Source: Sphingomicrobium flavum
Lineage (GTDB): Bacteria > Pseudomonadota > Alphaproteobacteria > Sphingomonadales > Sphingomonadaceae
Reading direction: 5' to 3'
Length of the DNA: 64,000 nucleotides
Assembly (NCBI RefSeq): GCF_024721605.1
Contig: NZ_CP102630.1
Span: 1-64,000, forward strand
Shown here: positions 53,708 through 62,766 of the stretch, in pieces
Layout of the letters: every line of letters starts with the position of its first letter
Position numbering within the stretch: the first letter of the stretch is position 1
Translations under genes and position numbers: made by a program
The notes under the pieces: model-generated
Seen by the model: only the letters and a program-made list of their open reading frames with translations
Databases searched by the model: none
Told to the model about the DNA's origin: nothing

Positions 53708-53950
53708 TTATGCCATGCCCAGCGCGGCGCGATAGGTTTCGATCAGCGCATCCTGCTCCTGCAGTTCATGGCTTTCCATCTTCCGCAGCGCCACGATCTT
53801 GCGCATGATCTTGGTATCATAGCCATTGGCCTTGGCTTCGGCATAGACGTCCTTGATATCGTCGGCGATGCCCTTTCTTTCTTCCTCGAGCCGCTCGATA
53901 CGTTCGATCAGCAGGCGCAGCTGGTCGGCGGCAATGGCACCGTCACTCAT
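53708..53950 (-). CDS. gapR: Nucleoid-associated protein GapR (DUF2312)
   Basis: About 80 residues, nearly all helical: [19 protein letters not shown] then [13 protein letters not shown], the DUF2312 signature. In Caulobacter GapR encircles overtwisted AT-rich DNA and helps chromosome replication. The ATG at 53950 has a GGAGA ribosome site. It diverges from pyk. Confidence 0.92.
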   Translation of the reverse strand: MSDGAIAADQLRLLIERIERLEEERKGIADDIKDVYAEAKANGYDTKIMRKIVALRKMESHELQEQDALIETYRAALGMA

Positions 53951-54084
53951 GAAAATGTCTCCGAATCTTATGGTTTGGTTGGGTTCGGGCGAGGGCTTAG
54001 GCGAGGCGGGCGCATCGCTCAACCCGGTTGCGGCCATCGGTGGAACCGCTATGGGAAAGCTTACGCGACGATAAGGAATCCCCG

Positions 54085-55557
54085 ATGACCGAATTGATGA
54101 TGCCGCGCGAACGCAAGGTGAAGATCCTGGCGACGCTGGGCCCGGCATCCGACAGCCCGGAAATGATCGAGAAACTGATGCGCAAGGGTGTCGATGCCTT
54201 CCGCATCAACATGAGCCATGGCGAACGGGGCGACAAGGAAGCGCTGTTCCACCATATCCGCGCGCTGGAAAGCGAGCTGCGCCGCCCGACCACCATTCTC
54301 GTCGACTTGCAGGGCCCCAAGCTGCGCGTCGGCACCTTCGCCGAGGGCAAGGTGAAGCTGAAGAAGGGCGATGAATTCATCCTCGACCAGGATGATGCCG
54401 AGGGCGATGCCACCCGCGTGAAGCTGCCCCATCCCGAATTGTTCGAAGTGCTGCAGCCGGGCCACCTTTTGCTGATTGACGATGGCAAGATGCGGTTGCG
54501 CGCCAAGCATGTGAGCCCCGAGCGGATCGTCGCGACGGTCGAGGTGTCGGGCGTCATTTCCAACCGCAAGGGCGTCAACGTGCCCGACGTCGCGGTGCCG
54601 ATCCCCGCGCTCACCGAAAAGGATCGCAAGGATCTGGCCTTCGCGCTGGAAATGGATGCCGACTGGATCGCGCTGAGCTTCGTCCAGCGGCCCGAGGATG
54701 TCGCCGAAGCGCGCGAACTGATCGGCGCGCGCGCGGGCATCATGGCCAAGATCGAAAAACCCCAGGCGGTCGAACGGCTCGAGGAAATCCTCGAGCTGGC
54801 CGATGCGGTGATGGTGGCGCGCGGCGATCTGGGCGTCGAACTGCCGCCCGAACGCGTTCCGCCGGTGCAGAACAAGATCGTCGCCACAGCGCGCCATTTC
54901 GGCAAGCCCGTGGTGGTGGCGACGCAGATGCTGGAATCGATGATTTCGAGCCCGACGCCGACGCGCGCCGAAGTGAATGACGTGGCCGATGCCATTTATG
55001 ACGGCGCCGATGCGATCATGCTGTCGGCCGAAAGCGCGGCGGGCGACTATCCGGTCAAGGCCGTGCGGATGATGGACAAAATCGGCCGCGCGGTCGAAGA
55101 GGACGAGCGCTATCACGACCGCGTTCATTTCACCGAGACCAGTCCTGAAGCCACCACCGCCGACGCGCTGGCCGAAAGCGCGCGCGGGATTGCCAAGACG
55201 ATCGGGGCCAAGGCGATGGCCTGCTATACCTCTTCGGGCTCCACCGCGCGGCGCATTGCGCGCGAACGCCCGTCGGTGCCGCTGCTGGTGATGACCGCGT
55301 CCAAGAAGGTGGCGCGGCGGCTCGGCCTGCTGTGGGGCGTGCATGCGGTGCACACCCGCGACGTCAACAGCTTTGAGGAAATGGTGGCCAAGGCCAAGCG
55401 CATGGTGCTTCGCCACAAGATTGCCGGGCAGGGCGACCGCGTGGTCATCATGGCGGGCGTGCCCTTCGGCCAGTCGGGCAGCACCAATGTGGTGCATGTC
55501 GTCAAACTGGCGGGCGACGAACTGGAGACCTATCAGCGCAAGCTCGATCTGGACTAG
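54085..55557 (+). CDS. pyk: Pyruvate kinase
   Basis: About 490 residues. It makes pyruvate and ATP from phosphoenolpyruvate. Motifs: [25 protein letters not shown], the metal/K+ loop [24 protein letters not shown], and the catalytic MLESMI segment. The barrel, B and C domains are present at normal length. ATG 54085 has an AAGGAA ribosome site. Confidence 0.97.
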   Translation: MTELMMPRERKVKILATLGPASDSPEMIEKLMRKGVDAFRINMSHGERGDKEALFHHIRALESELRRPTTILVDLQGPKLRVGTFAEGKVKLKKGDEFILDQDDAEGDATRVKLPHPELFEVLQPGHLLLIDDGKMRLRAKHVSPERIVATVEVSGVISNRKGVNVPDVAVPIPALTEKDRKDLAFALEMDADWIALSFVQRPEDVAEARELIGARAGIMAKIEKPQAVERLEEILELADAVMVARGDLGVELPPERVPPVQNKIVATARHFGKPVVVATQMLESMISSPTPTRAEVNDVADAIYDGADAIMLSAESAAGDYPVKAVRMMDKIGRAVEEDERYHDRVHFTETSPEATTADALAESARGIAKTIGAKAMACYTSSGSTARRIARERPSVPLLVMTASKKVARRLGLLWGVHAVHTRDVNSFEEMVAKAKRMVLRHKIAGQGDRVVIMAGVPFGQSGSTNVVHVVKLAGDELETYQRKLDLD

Positions 55558-55615
55558 TCGTTCAGGCAACGGAAAGCGGGAGCAAGCGTTAGTGCGCGAT
55601 CAGGAGGTCGGGTAT

Positions 55616-56653
55616 ATGCGTTTGCTTCCGTTTGTTTTCGTCCCGTTCCTTGCAGCCTGCGCTACCCTTCCGGCGGTCGAGGGTGCGCCCAAGGGTGCGA
55701 AAATCGGCGCGGAGGGTTTTGCCACCGTGCTGGACGTCAGGCTGCCCGATTATAAGAAGATGATCGAACCCGAACCCGGCTATATCGGCTGGGAGGAGAG
55801 CTATGCCGCGGGTCATGGCATCAGTGTCGAGGAAGCGCGTGCGCGGCTGGCGGCGCAGCGCGAGGCCTTGCTGCTGGCCTATGAGGTCGATGGCAAGGGC
55901 AAGGCTGTCGCAGCGGACAATTATCTGGGCTTCAAGCTGGAGCATCATCCCGACTGGCGCTACGTTTTCTTTTTCAAGCGTGATCCGCAAGCCTCGCTGG
56001 CGCGCTTTACCGATCATCCGCGCTTTGTCGCCGCGCAGGGCGGCTTCAGCCGGGCGGAGCTGGACGTGCTTGTCAAGCCTTGGGCCGAGCGGTTCGAGGC
56101 GGCGGGCATCCTTGGCGGCTACACGATGAGCGAGATTGGCGAGCATTCCAGGGTGATGGTGGATGTGACCCGCGAGGAGTATGCGGCGATGGCCGCCAAG
56201 GCGAGCTGGGGCGATGTTCCCGAGGGCATCATGCTCGAATTCGTTCCTGACTATGCGTTACCCAGCGTGGACCCCAGGGTCGCGCCCTTTATCCGCGCCT
56301 TTGAAAATCATCCGACCGGCCAGTTCATTCAGTTGCTGGCGGGATCTGAAGCGAAGATCGTGCTCGACGATGGTTGCCTGCGGGTTGGCAGCAAGGGTGG
56401 GCCGCTCGCTTATTTCCATCGCTCGGTGGGGATTGGGCTGGATGACGCGGGATATATTTCGCTGATCGACCGGGCAACCGGAGCGCCAATGGCGCGGGTT
56501 GGGGAGATGATGAGCTGGGCCGGGCCGAACGGGGCACCGGAGGCCGAGGGCGCGGCGCGGTTGCAGGCGGCCTGCGGGCCGGGGCCGGTCGCCCATGTCG
56601 GGGCGCCGGGCAGCAAAATGGCTTCGGACATAAGGTATGGACATGATCGCTAG
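55616..56653 (+). CDS. Lipoprotein with a C-terminal domain shared with the next gene
   Basis: About 345 residues. A lipoprotein signal (PFLAAC, Cys16) precedes a charged N-terminal half. The C-terminal ~100 residues (IVLDDGCLRV, then ISLIDRATGAP, GEMMSWAGPNGAP, LQAACGPGPV) recur in the next gene. The ATG has an AGGAGG ribosome site. I recognise no family; an envelope role is inferred from the signal only. Confidence 0.8.
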   Translation: MRLLPFVFVPFLAACATLPAVEGAPKGAKIGAEGFATVLDVRLPDYKKMIEPEPGYIGWEESYAAGHGISVEEARARLAAQREALLLAYEVDGKGKAVAADNYLGFKLEHHPDWRYVFFFKRDPQASLARFTDHPRFVAAQGGFSRAELDVLVKPWAERFEAAGILGGYTMSEIGEHSRVMVDVTREEYAAMAAKASWGDVPEGIMLEFVPDYALPSVDPRVAPFIRAFENHPTGQFIQLLAGSEAKIVLDDGCLRVGSKGGPLAYFHRSVGIGLDDAGYISLIDRATGAPMARVGEMMSWAGPNGAPEAEGAARLQAACGPGPVAHVGAPGSKMASDIRYGHDR

Positions 56654-57542
56654 GTTCTTGCCGATGGCTGCGATGGCCGCGCTGATGGCGTGCGCGCCAC
56701 CCCCTGCCAACGAAACGGTCGAAGCGCCGCCGCCTGTGCCGGACGCGCTGCCGCTCTCCCCCATGCCGACCGGTGCCACGGCGGGGCCGAACGGGCTAAC
56801 CATCCTGTCCGCACCCAGCCCCGAATACGGGCCGGTTGCCCACTCGCTGGAACGCGACTGGACGCCGCGACGCGAAGCGACGACGAAGCCGCCCAGGGGC
56901 GCAGGCGCCGAGGTCCAGCGCTGGATTGACTGGCTGGAGCCTCAGGGCCTTTTGGCAGGTGCCGGATTTGCGCCGCCGCAGCTGGACCTGGCCATGACCG
57001 CCGAAGATTTCGATGCGTTGCTGGAAAAGGAGGGGCGCACCGCGCCGACCTATTTCGATTATAGTTTCGTTGCACCACTAAGGCGGCCTGCGCTGGCCGA
57101 TGATGCGCGTGAAGGCATCCGCCTGTGGCCTGCGTCCCCGGCGCGCAGCGGTGCCGGAAACCAGGCCGCCTATCACGGGCGGATCGTGCTGGATGATGGC
57201 TGTTTCTTCACCGTCGACGCGGCTGGCAAAAAGCAACTGGCATGGTTCCCCGCCGAGGCCGGGCTGATGCGCGATGAAGAGGGCTATCTGACGCTGGTCG
57301 ATCGCCGCTGGGGCCATATGCTCGGGCGGATCGGCGAGGAATTCATGTGGGCGGGGCCGAACCGCTTGCGTGACGGTGTGGATGATACGTCAAAGCTTCA
57401 GCGGCTGTGCGGCAACCATCCGATCCATGTGCTGAGCCTGCCGGAAGCGATGGAGAAGGTGTATGTGACCTATCCGCACCTGCGGACCGGCGCATCTGCC
57501 ACCAACGCCCCGCCCGCGCCGCCCAAGCCGCCCGGCAATTGA
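56643..57542 (+). CDS. Second lipoprotein of the pair
   Basis: About 299 residues with a lipoprotein signal (ALMAC) and a Pro-rich N-terminal region. The C-terminal half matches its neighbour: RIVLDDGCFFTV, YLTLVDRRWGH, GEEFMWAGPN and LQRLCGNHP. ATG 56643 is chosen because AAGG (56632-56635) is seven bases from it, versus one from ATG 56637. It overlaps the upstream gene, so the two are coupled. The two genes appear to descend from one duplication. Confidence 0.8.
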   Translation: MIARFLPMAAMAALMACAPPPANETVEAPPPVPDALPLSPMPTGATAGPNGLTILSAPSPEYGPVAHSLERDWTPRREATTKPPRGAGAEVQRWIDWLEPQGLLAGAGFAPPQLDLAMTAEDFDALLEKEGRTAPTYFDYSFVAPLRRPALADDAREGIRLWPASPARSGAGNQAAYHGRIVLDDGCFFTVDAAGKKQLAWFPAEAGLMRDEEGYLTLVDRRWGHMLGRIGEEFMWAGPNRLRDGVDDTSKLQRLCGNHPIHVLSLPEAMEKVYVTYPHLRTGASATNAPPAPPKPPGN

Positions 57543-57550
57543 CGCCTCGC

Positions 57551-57583
57551 CTCCTGTTGTGCCACCGCGCTTGCCAACAGGAG
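57551..57583 (+). promoter_or_regulatory. Hairpin that can mask the pccB ribosome site
   Basis: Arms CTCCTGTTG (57551-57559) and CAACAGGAG (57575-57583) are perfectly complementary around 15 bases. The downstream arm contains the AGGAG ribosome site of pccB, whose ATG is at 57594. Folding would block translation of the first propionate gene. Confidence 0.5.
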
Positions 57584-57593
57584 AGTGACGTTC

Positions 57594-59126
57594 ATGGGTA
57601 CGACGATCGAAGAGCTGGAGCGCAAGCGTGAGCAGGCGCGTCTCGGGGGCGGACAGAAGCGGATCGACCGCCAGCATGAAAAAGGCCGGCTGACCGCGCG
57701 AGAGCGGATCAGTGTCTTGCTCGACGAGGACAGTTTCGAAGAGCTCGACATGTTCGTTGAGCATAATTGCACCGATTTCGGCATGGAAGAGACCAAGGTT
57801 CCGGGCGACGGGGTCGTCACCGGTTCGGGCACCATCAATGGGCGCCTGACCTATGTCTTCGCGCAGGATTTCACCGTCTTCGGCGGGTCTTTGTCCGAGC
57901 GGCATGCCGAAAAGATCTGCAAGATCATGGATGCGGCGATGAAGGTCGGCGCGCCGGTGATCGGCCTCAACGATTCAGGCGGCGCGCGCATCCAGGAAGG
58001 CGTGGCCAGCCTTGGCGGCTATGCCGAAGTGTTCCAGCGCAACGTGCTGGCCTCCGGCGTGGTGCCGCAGCTCTCCGTCATCATGGGGCCGTGCGCGGGC
58101 GGCGCGGTCTATTCGCCCGCCATGACCGACTTCATCTTCATGGTGGAGGATAGCTCCTACATGTTCGTCACCGGGCCCGATGTGGTGAAGACGGTGACCA
58201 ATGAGGTGGTGACGCAGGAAGAACTGGGCGGCGCGATCACCCATACGCAGAAATCGGGCGTGGCCGATGTCAGCTTCGCCAACGATATCGATGCCTTGCT
58301 GGCGACGCGCGAATTCTTCTCCTATCTGCCGCTGTCCAACCGGCATGAGGTGCCCGAAGTCCCGACCGATGATCCCTGGGACCGTCTGGAAGACAGCCTC
58401 GACAGCGTGATCCCGCCTAACGCCAACCAGCCCTATGACATGCATGAGGTGATCAGGAAGGTGGCCGATGAAGGCCGCTTCTTCGAAATCCAGCCCAAGC
58501 ATGCCGCCAACATCATCGTCGGTTTCTGCCGGATCGAGGGCAAGACGGTGGGCGTGGTGGCGAACCAGCCGATGGTGCTGGCCGGCTGCCTCGATATCAA
58601 CGCGTCGAAAAAGGCCGGGCGCTTCGTGCGCTTCTGCGATGCCTTCGACATTCCGATCCTGACCTTTGTCGACGTGCCGGGTTTCCTGCCGGGCGTGGGG
58701 CAGGAGCATAATGGCATCATCAAGCATGGCGCCAAATTGCTGTTCGCCTATGCAGAAGCGACGGTGCCCAAGATCACGGTCATCACGCGCAAGGCCTATG
58801 GTGGCGCCTATGATGTGATGGCGTCCAAGCATCTGCGCGGCGATTTGAACTATGCCTGGCCGACTGCGGAAATCGCGGTGATGGGGGCCAAGGGCGCGGT
58901 CGAAATCATCTTCCGCCAGGACATGGACGATCCCGACAAGATCGCGGAGAAAACGAAGGAATATGAAGACCGCTTCGCCAACCCCTTCGTGGCGGCGAGC
59001 CGCGGTTATATCGACGAAGTGATCATGCCGCATTCGACCCGCAAACGGGTGGCGCTGGGGCTTCGCAAGCTGCGCGACAAGCAGCTGGAGAATCCCTGGA
59101 AGAAGCATGATAATATTCCGTTGTGA
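57594..59126 (+). CDS. pccB: Propionyl-CoA carboxylase, beta subunit
   Basis: About 510 residues, the usual length. The carboxyltransferase signature includes [16 protein letters not shown] and VDVPGFLPG, with AYGGAYDVM. It transfers carboxyl from biotin on the alpha subunit to propionyl-CoA, giving methylmalonyl-CoA. ATG 57594 follows AGGAGA; an in-frame GTG at 57585 is too close to the ribosome site. It starts the propionate operon and overlaps the next gene by GTGA. Confidence 0.95.
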   Translation: MGTTIEELERKREQARLGGGQKRIDRQHEKGRLTARERISVLLDEDSFEELDMFVEHNCTDFGMEETKVPGDGVVTGSGTINGRLTYVFAQDFTVFGGSLSERHAEKICKIMDAAMKVGAPVIGLNDSGGARIQEGVASLGGYAEVFQRNVLASGVVPQLSVIMGPCAGGAVYSPAMTDFIFMVEDSSYMFVTGPDVVKTVTNEVVTQEELGGAITHTQKSGVADVSFANDIDALLATREFFSYLPLSNRHEVPEVPTDDPWDRLEDSLDSVIPPNANQPYDMHEVIRKVADEGRFFEIQPKHAANIIVGFCRIEGKTVGVVANQPMVLAGCLDINASKKAGRFVRFCDAFDIPILTFVDVPGFLPGVGQEHNGIIKHGAKLLFAYAEATVPKITVITRKAYGGAYDVMASKHLRGDLNYAWPTAEIAVMGAKGAVEIIFRQDMDDPDKIAEKTKEYEDRFANPFVAASRGYIDEVIMPHSTRKRVALGLRKLRDKQLENPWKKHDNIPL

Positions 59127-59398
59127 TCCCTCAACTTGAGCAAGTTAAGGCGCTTCTCTGGGAGAAGTGGGACCCTATCGGGGTTAATGACCAACCTGAT
59201 TGGCCAAACGACGAATATGATGCCTACGCTTTTGCGATTTTCACAAAGATGAAGTCTGGTGCCAGTGAAGCGCATATCTGCCAATACCTGGAATGGCTTG
59301 CATCCGAGCGTATGGGCCTATCGCGAAGCAGTGGCCATGCAGATATTGCTCGGCAGATTGTAGCTATTTTTAAGGAGGCCAGCGATGAAACTCGGTAG
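59123..59398 (+). CDS. Small foreign-looking protein inserted in the propionate operon
   Basis: About 91 residues; no signal or membrane segment. It holds a WDPIGV...DEYDAY...[12 protein letters not shown] pattern that resembles DUF1871-like small proteins, a weak match. The DNA is visibly lower in GC than pccB and mce. Its GTG overlaps the pccB stop, and its own end overlaps mce by 14 bases, so it is translationally integrated despite its composition. Function unknown. Confidence 0.7.
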   Translation: MIPQLEQVKALLWEKWDPIGVNDQPDWPNDEYDAYAFAIFTKMKSGASEAHICQYLEWLASERMGLSRSSGHADIARQIVAIFKEASDETR

Positions 59399-59804
59399 GC
59401 TCAACCATGTCGGCGTTGCGACGCCTTCCATCGAAACCTCCATCGCGCATTATCGCGAGACGATGGGCGCGGAGGTCATCACCGAGCCGTTCGACCTGCC
59501 CGAGCAGAAGGTGAAGGTCTGCTTTGTCGATACGCCCAACAGCCAGATCGAGCTGATCGAGCCGCTGGGCGCGGATTCGCCGCTGACCAATTTCCTCGAG
59601 AAGAACCCCTTGGGCGGGCAGCACCATCTCTGCTTCGAAGTGCCGGATATCGAGGAAGCGCGGTCTTACTTCGAATGCGCGGGCAAGCGCATCCTTGGCC
59701 CCACCCGGATCGGCGCGCACGGCACCCCCATCTTCTTCCTGCATCCCAAGGATATGGAAGGCGTGCTGACCGAAATCATGGAAAGCCCGAAGCAGGCGCA
59801 CTGA
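59385..59804 (+). CDS. mce: Methylmalonyl-CoA epimerase
   Basis: About 139 residues of the glyoxalase/vicinal-oxygen-chelate fold. Metal ligands appear as His8 (LNHVGVA), the His in GGQHHLCFE and the Glu in EGVLTEIME. It converts (S)- to (R)-methylmalonyl-CoA, linking PccAB to the mutase. An AAGGAGG ribosome site precedes the ATG. Confidence 0.95.
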   Translation: MKLGRLNHVGVATPSIETSIAHYRETMGAEVITEPFDLPEQKVKVCFVDTPNSQIELIEPLGADSPLTNFLEKNPLGGQHHLCFEVPDIEEARSYFECAGKRILGPTRIGAHGTPIFFLHPKDMEGVLTEIMESPKQAH

Positions 59805-60052
59805 TGTTTGGAGAAGGACGCACCGAAGAAATTGTTGTCGGCATCATTGCCCTGGTGCTGGCGCTGTTGCTCGCGGCGCGGGTGCGCTGGGCCGATGCGA
59901 CGGGCCAGATCCCGCTATGGCGCAAGCAGACGACGCGGGCCGAGCTGGGCGAGGCGAAGTTCCGCGCGCTGCAGGTCATCAATATCGCGGTGATGATGCT
60001 GTTGATCGTGGCCGGGCTGGATATGCTGCTGGGCCTCAACCTTCGGGGCTGA
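59804..60052 (+). CDS. Small two-helix membrane protein
   Basis: About 82 residues with two membrane helices (about 8-26 and 58-78). Its ATG overlaps the mce stop by one base. Located between the epimerase and mutase genes; function unknown. Confidence 0.72.
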   Translation: MFGEGRTEEIVVGIIALVLALLLAARVRWADATGQIPLWRKQTTRAELGEAKFRALQVINIAVMMLLIVAGLDMLLGLNLRG

Positions 60053-60088
60053 TTGCCCCCCTCATGCGTTCCCGCTAGGGAGGCCGCC

Positions 60089-62320
60089 ATGACAGACAAA
60101 GTGACCCGTTCCGACTGGCAGCAGCTTGCGGACAAGGAATCGAAGGGGCGCGACCTTCAGGTCACGACGCCCGAACATATCACGCTGAAAAATGTCTATG
60201 GGCCGGAGGATGTGGACGGGCTGGATCCCGGTTATCCCGGCCTGCCGCCTTATACCCGCGGGCCCTACGCCACCATGTATTCGGGAAGGCCGTGGACGAT
60301 CCGGCAATATGCGGGCTTCTCGACGGCCGAAGAGAGCAACGCTTTTTATCGCCGCAACCTGGCGGCCGGGCAGAAGGGGCTTTCGGTTGCTTTCGATCTG
60401 GCCACCCATCGCGGCTATGATAGCGATCATGAACGAGTCGCGGGCGATGTCGGCAAAGCGGGCGTCGCGATCGATACCGTCGAGGATATGAAGCTGCTGT
60501 TCGACGGCATCCCGCTGGATGAGATGTCGGTCAGCATGACCATGAACGGCGCGGTGCTGCCGGTGATGGCTTTCTATATCGTCGCGGGCGAGGAGCAGGG
60601 CGTGGACCATGCCCAGCTGACTGGCACGATCCAAAACGACATCCTCAAGGAATTCATGGTGCGGAACACCTATATCTATCCGCCCGCGCCATCGATGCGG
60701 ATCGTGTCCGACATCATCGCCTATACGAGCGAGGAAATGCCGCGCTTCAACAGCATTTCGATCAGCGGCTATCATATGCATGAGGCTGGTGCGACGGCGG
60801 TGCAGGAGCTGGCCTACACGCTGGCCGATGGCGTTGAATATGCGCGCACTGCGATGGCGGCGGGGATGGAGCTGGACAGCTTTGCCCCGCGTCTGTCCTT
60901 CTTCTTCGGCATCGGCATGAACTTCTTCATGGAAGTGGCCAAGCTGCGCGCCGCGCGGACCCTGTGGGCCGAGCTGATGACCGGCCTTGGCGCCAAGTCC
61001 GAGAAATCCAAGCTGCTGCGCACCCACTGCCAGACCTCTGGCGTGTCGCTGACCGAGCAGGATCCCTATAACAATATCGTGCGCACCACGATCGAGGCGA
61101 TGGCCGCGACACTGGGCGGCACCCAGTCGCTCCACACCAACAGCTTCGACGAGGCGATCGCGCTGCCGACCGATTTTTCGGCGCGGATCGCGCGCAACAC
61201 CCAGCTGATCCTGGCCGAGGAAAGCGGGATCACCGCGGTCGCCGATCCGCTCGGCGGGTCATATTATGTCGAGGCGCTGACGGCGGAACTGGTCGAGAAG
61301 GCCAAGGAGCTGATCGACGAGGTAGAAGCAGCTGGCGGCATGACCAAGGCGGTCGCTGCCGGCCTGCCCAAGCGCCATATCGAGGAAGCGGCGGCGGAAC
61401 GGGCGGCGAAGGTCGATACCGGCGCGACGGTGATCGTCGGCGTCAACAAATATCGCCTCAAGGACGAGCCCGAGATCGACATTCTCGACATCGACAATGC
61501 CAAGGTGCGCGCCAGCCAGATTGCGCGGATCGAGGATGTGAAGGCCAAGCGCGACAAGGCCGAAGTGAAGGCTGCGCTCGACGCGCTGGAAGAAGCGGCG
61601 CGATCTTCCCCCTCCGCTCACCCTGAGCTTGTCGAAGGGTCAGCGGAGGCAGGCGCTGAGAGGCTTCGACAGGCTCAGCCTGAGCGGGGTGGGGGTGCTG
61701 GTGAACAGAATTTGTTGAGGCTGTGCGTGAGAGCCGCCCGCGCGCGGGCGACCTTGGGTGAAATCTCCTATGCGCTGGAACGCGCCTTCGGGCGCTACGA
61801 TACCAAGCCGCAGCCCGTGTCCGGCATTTACGGCCAGCGCGCCGATGAGGCGTGGGAAGCGGCCAAGGATGGCACCGTCAAGGTCACCCAGCGCCTCGGC
61901 CGCGCGCCCAGGATGCTGGTCGCCAAAATGGGGCAGGACGGGCATGACCGCGGCGCCAATCTGGTCAGCTCCGCCTTTGGTGATCTCGGCTTCGATATCG
62001 TTGCCGGACCGCTGTTCCAGACGCCGGCGGAAGCGGCGAAGATGGCGGTCGATGAAGGCGTCGACGTGGTCGGCGCGTCCAGCCTGGCCGCGGGTCACAA
62101 GACGCTGATCCCCGAACTGATCGGGCACCTGAAAGAGATGGGTCGCAGCGACATCAAGGTCATCGCCGGCGGCGTCATCCCGCCGCAGGATTATGCATTC
62201 CTGCGCGATAAAGGAGTGCAGGCCATCTTCGGGCCGGGCACGAACCTCGCCGATGCGGCCGATGAGGTGCTGGCGCTCCTCGGCCACAACCGCCCGCCCA
62301 AGGAAGAGGTGGCAGAGTAA
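60089..62320 (+). CDS. scpA: Methylmalonyl-CoA mutase with palindrome-encoded linker insertion
   Basis: About 743 residues, some 25-30 more than usual. It converts (R)-methylmalonyl-CoA to succinyl-CoA with B12. The substrate barrel occupies the first ~500 residues; the cobalamin domain has [11 protein letters not shown] with His619, then SLAAGHKT and GGVIPPQDY. Residues about 506-540 ([11 protein letters not shown]... [12 protein letters not shown]) are encoded by an inserted palindromic repeat in the linker. An AGGGAGG ribosome site supports ATG 60089. It is in the propionate operon. Confidence 0.95.
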   Translation: MTDKVTRSDWQQLADKESKGRDLQVTTPEHITLKNVYGPEDVDGLDPGYPGLPPYTRGPYATMYSGRPWTIRQYAGFSTAEESNAFYRRNLAAGQKGLSVAFDLATHRGYDSDHERVAGDVGKAGVAIDTVEDMKLLFDGIPLDEMSVSMTMNGAVLPVMAFYIVAGEEQGVDHAQLTGTIQNDILKEFMVRNTYIYPPAPSMRIVSDIIAYTSEEMPRFNSISISGYHMHEAGATAVQELAYTLADGVEYARTAMAAGMELDSFAPRLSFFFGIGMNFFMEVAKLRAARTLWAELMTGLGAKSEKSKLLRTHCQTSGVSLTEQDPYNNIVRTTIEAMAATLGGTQSLHTNSFDEAIALPTDFSARIARNTQLILAEESGITAVADPLGGSYYVEALTAELVEKAKELIDEVEAAGGMTKAVAAGLPKRHIEEAAAERAAKVDTGATVIVGVNKYRLKDEPEIDILDIDNAKVRASQIARIEDVKAKRDKAEVKAALDALEEAARSSPSAHPELVEGSAEAGAERLRQAQPERGGGAGEQNLLRLCVRAARARATLGEISYALERAFGRYDTKPQPVSGIYGQRADEAWEAAKDGTVKVTQRLGRAPRMLVAKMGQDGHDRGANLVSSAFGDLGFDIVAGPLFQTPAEAAKMAVDEGVDVVGASSLAAGHKTLIPELIGHLKEMGRSDIKVIAGGVIPPQDYAFLRDKGVQAIFGPGTNLADAADEVLALLGHNRPPKEEVAE
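61609..61695 (+). repeat. Sphingomonad palindromic repeat inserted in scpA
   Basis: Arms 61615-61637 and 61664-61686 are inverted repeats matching at 20 of 23 positions, with cores TGAGCTTGTCGAAG and CTTCGACAGGCTCA. An inner AGCGGAGG/CCTCCGCT pairing adds to the structure. This is the intergenic palindrome common in sphingomonads, here in frame inside a gene. Confidence 0.85.
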
Positions 62321-62766
62321 TGGTAATGCTTAGAAAGCAAATCAGCAAAATTGCGGTCATATTAGTGGTTTTGTTGGCAATTGGCATCTCAGGTCCAACA
62401 CCTGCATCTGCGTGCATCGTTATCCTAAAGGAAGGCGAAACATACGCCGAATATCGTGAGCGGCACTTGGCCACAGCCTTGGAGATTGATGGCAGTTTGA
62501 AACTGCATGAAAGACCTACTTCGGCCAACGGTGTTGACGCAGGCGATCGCGTGATTGCTCCTCTATTCGCAGGCGTAGTAACAGGCGCCAATGGGCAGCA
62601 ATACATGGTCAACTATCGTCCCGCCGGCACTTGGGTCGTGAATGATACCGCTTGTGGCATTTTTGCATTGCCCGAAAATGACATTGTCAGTGGCACCTTC
62701 TATCTTATCCGCGAAGACGATAGCGCCTATCGTTTGATGCATTTCGTTCCGGTTTCGGAGGACTAA
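62320..62766 (+). CDS. Secreted small protein, compositionally foreign, in the propionate operon
   Basis: About 148 residues with a signal peptide (ending PASA near 31) and a mature Cys-containing domain ([17 protein letters not shown], then [13 protein letters not shown]). No family is recognised. The DNA is much lower in GC than scpA and pccA. Its ATG overlaps the scpA stop and its TAA overlaps the pccA ATG (TAATG at both ends). It was probably acquired and fitted into the operon. Confidence 0.75.
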   Translation: MVMLRKQISKIAVILVVLLAIGISGPTPASACIVILKEGETYAEYRERHLATALEIDGSLKLHERPTSANGVDAGDRVIAPLFAGVVTGANGQQYMVNYRPAGTWVVNDTACGIFALPENDIVSGTFYLIREDDSAYRLMHFVPVSED

